DNA of 15,332 nucleotides from Thermoplasmatota archaeon (lineage in GTDB: Archaea; Thermoplasmatota; E2; DHVEG-1), in contig JAUWIE010000102.1 in NCBI GenBank assembly GCA_030605515.1, positions 1-15,332 of the forward strand, read 5' to 3'. Below are positions 15,243 through 15,332 of this stretch, piece by piece. A model generated the notes under the pieces. The model was given only the letters and a program-made list of their open reading frames with translations. It made no database searches and was not told the DNA's origin. Position 1 is the stretch's first letter. Every line of letters begins with the position of its first letter. The position numbers and the translations under genes were made by a program.

Positions 15243-15332
15243 CTATTTTGGATGCATTTTAGCCATATGGTTCGACATATTTGTCGATTTAACTTTCACA
15301 CCACACAGGCTACAAGTTAACCACTTCTTACT
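15243..15332 (-). CDS. C2H2 zinc-finger protein, C-terminal fragment (start beyond window)
   Basis: The last 29 codons and TAG stop of a gene entering from the right edge on the minus strand. The visible residues end ...WLTCSLCGVKVKSTN followed by MSNHMAKMHPK. They contain C-X2-C-X11-H-X4-H (fragment residues C7, C10, H22, H27), a classic single C2H2 zinc finger at the extreme C-terminus. Small archaeal proteins with such fingers are usually nucleic-acid-binding or regulatory. The rest cannot be seen, so length and partner domains are unknown. A GC-rich hairpin with a T-rich tail follows the stop. Confidence 0.75.
   Translation of the reverse strand, partial: SKKWLTCSLCGVKVKSTNMSNHMAKMHPK

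Overview
The window looks archaeal, most likely from a low-GC, uncultured Thermoplasmata-like euryarchaeon such as the Marine Benthic Group D type. Direct signs are TATA-box promoters, Shine-Dalgarno sequences matching an archaeal 16S tail (one is GGAGGTGA), a tRNA-Asp with no encoded CCA, an archaeal type IV pilin leader (AVSEVIGAILL), an archaeal secretion-type ATPase and a C2H2 zinc finger. The exact lineage is inference.

Bases 1-9539 carry a same-strand cluster for a type IV pilus-like surface machine. In order it has a charged coiled-coil protein, a secretion/pilus ATPase with a long repetitive N-terminal extension, two TadC/FlaJ-type membrane platform proteins, a pilin carrying a LamG domain nested in an Ig-like fold, and a large exported adhesin-like protein. 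The first four genes are tightly packed (6-nt gap, then two 4-nt overlaps). After a 94-nt gap with an inverted repeat and a probable new promoter, the pilin and adhesin genes abut. No prepilin peptidase or small accessory pilins lie here.

Bases 9536-12423 hold a minus-strand, N-anchored, sequon-rich protein of unknown function, whose stop codon overlaps that of the adhesin gene, and a divergent plus-strand surface protein (beta-helix, three PKD-like domains, C-terminal membrane anchor). A nested hairpin abuts tRNA-Asp(GTC) at 12494-12566, which is followed by a T7 tract.

Bases 12634-15332 are transcribed from the minus strand: a beta-helix lipoprotein, a gingipain-like C25 cysteine peptidase, and at the edge the last 29 codons of a C2H2 zinc-finger protein. 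Almost everything in the window acts at or outside the cell surface. The plausible joint role is attachment to polymeric or glycan-rich material together with protein degradation; this is inferred from domains and gene order, not shown directly. No CRISPR array, insertion sequence or rRNA was seen, and no gene-free stretch exceeds 300 bases.
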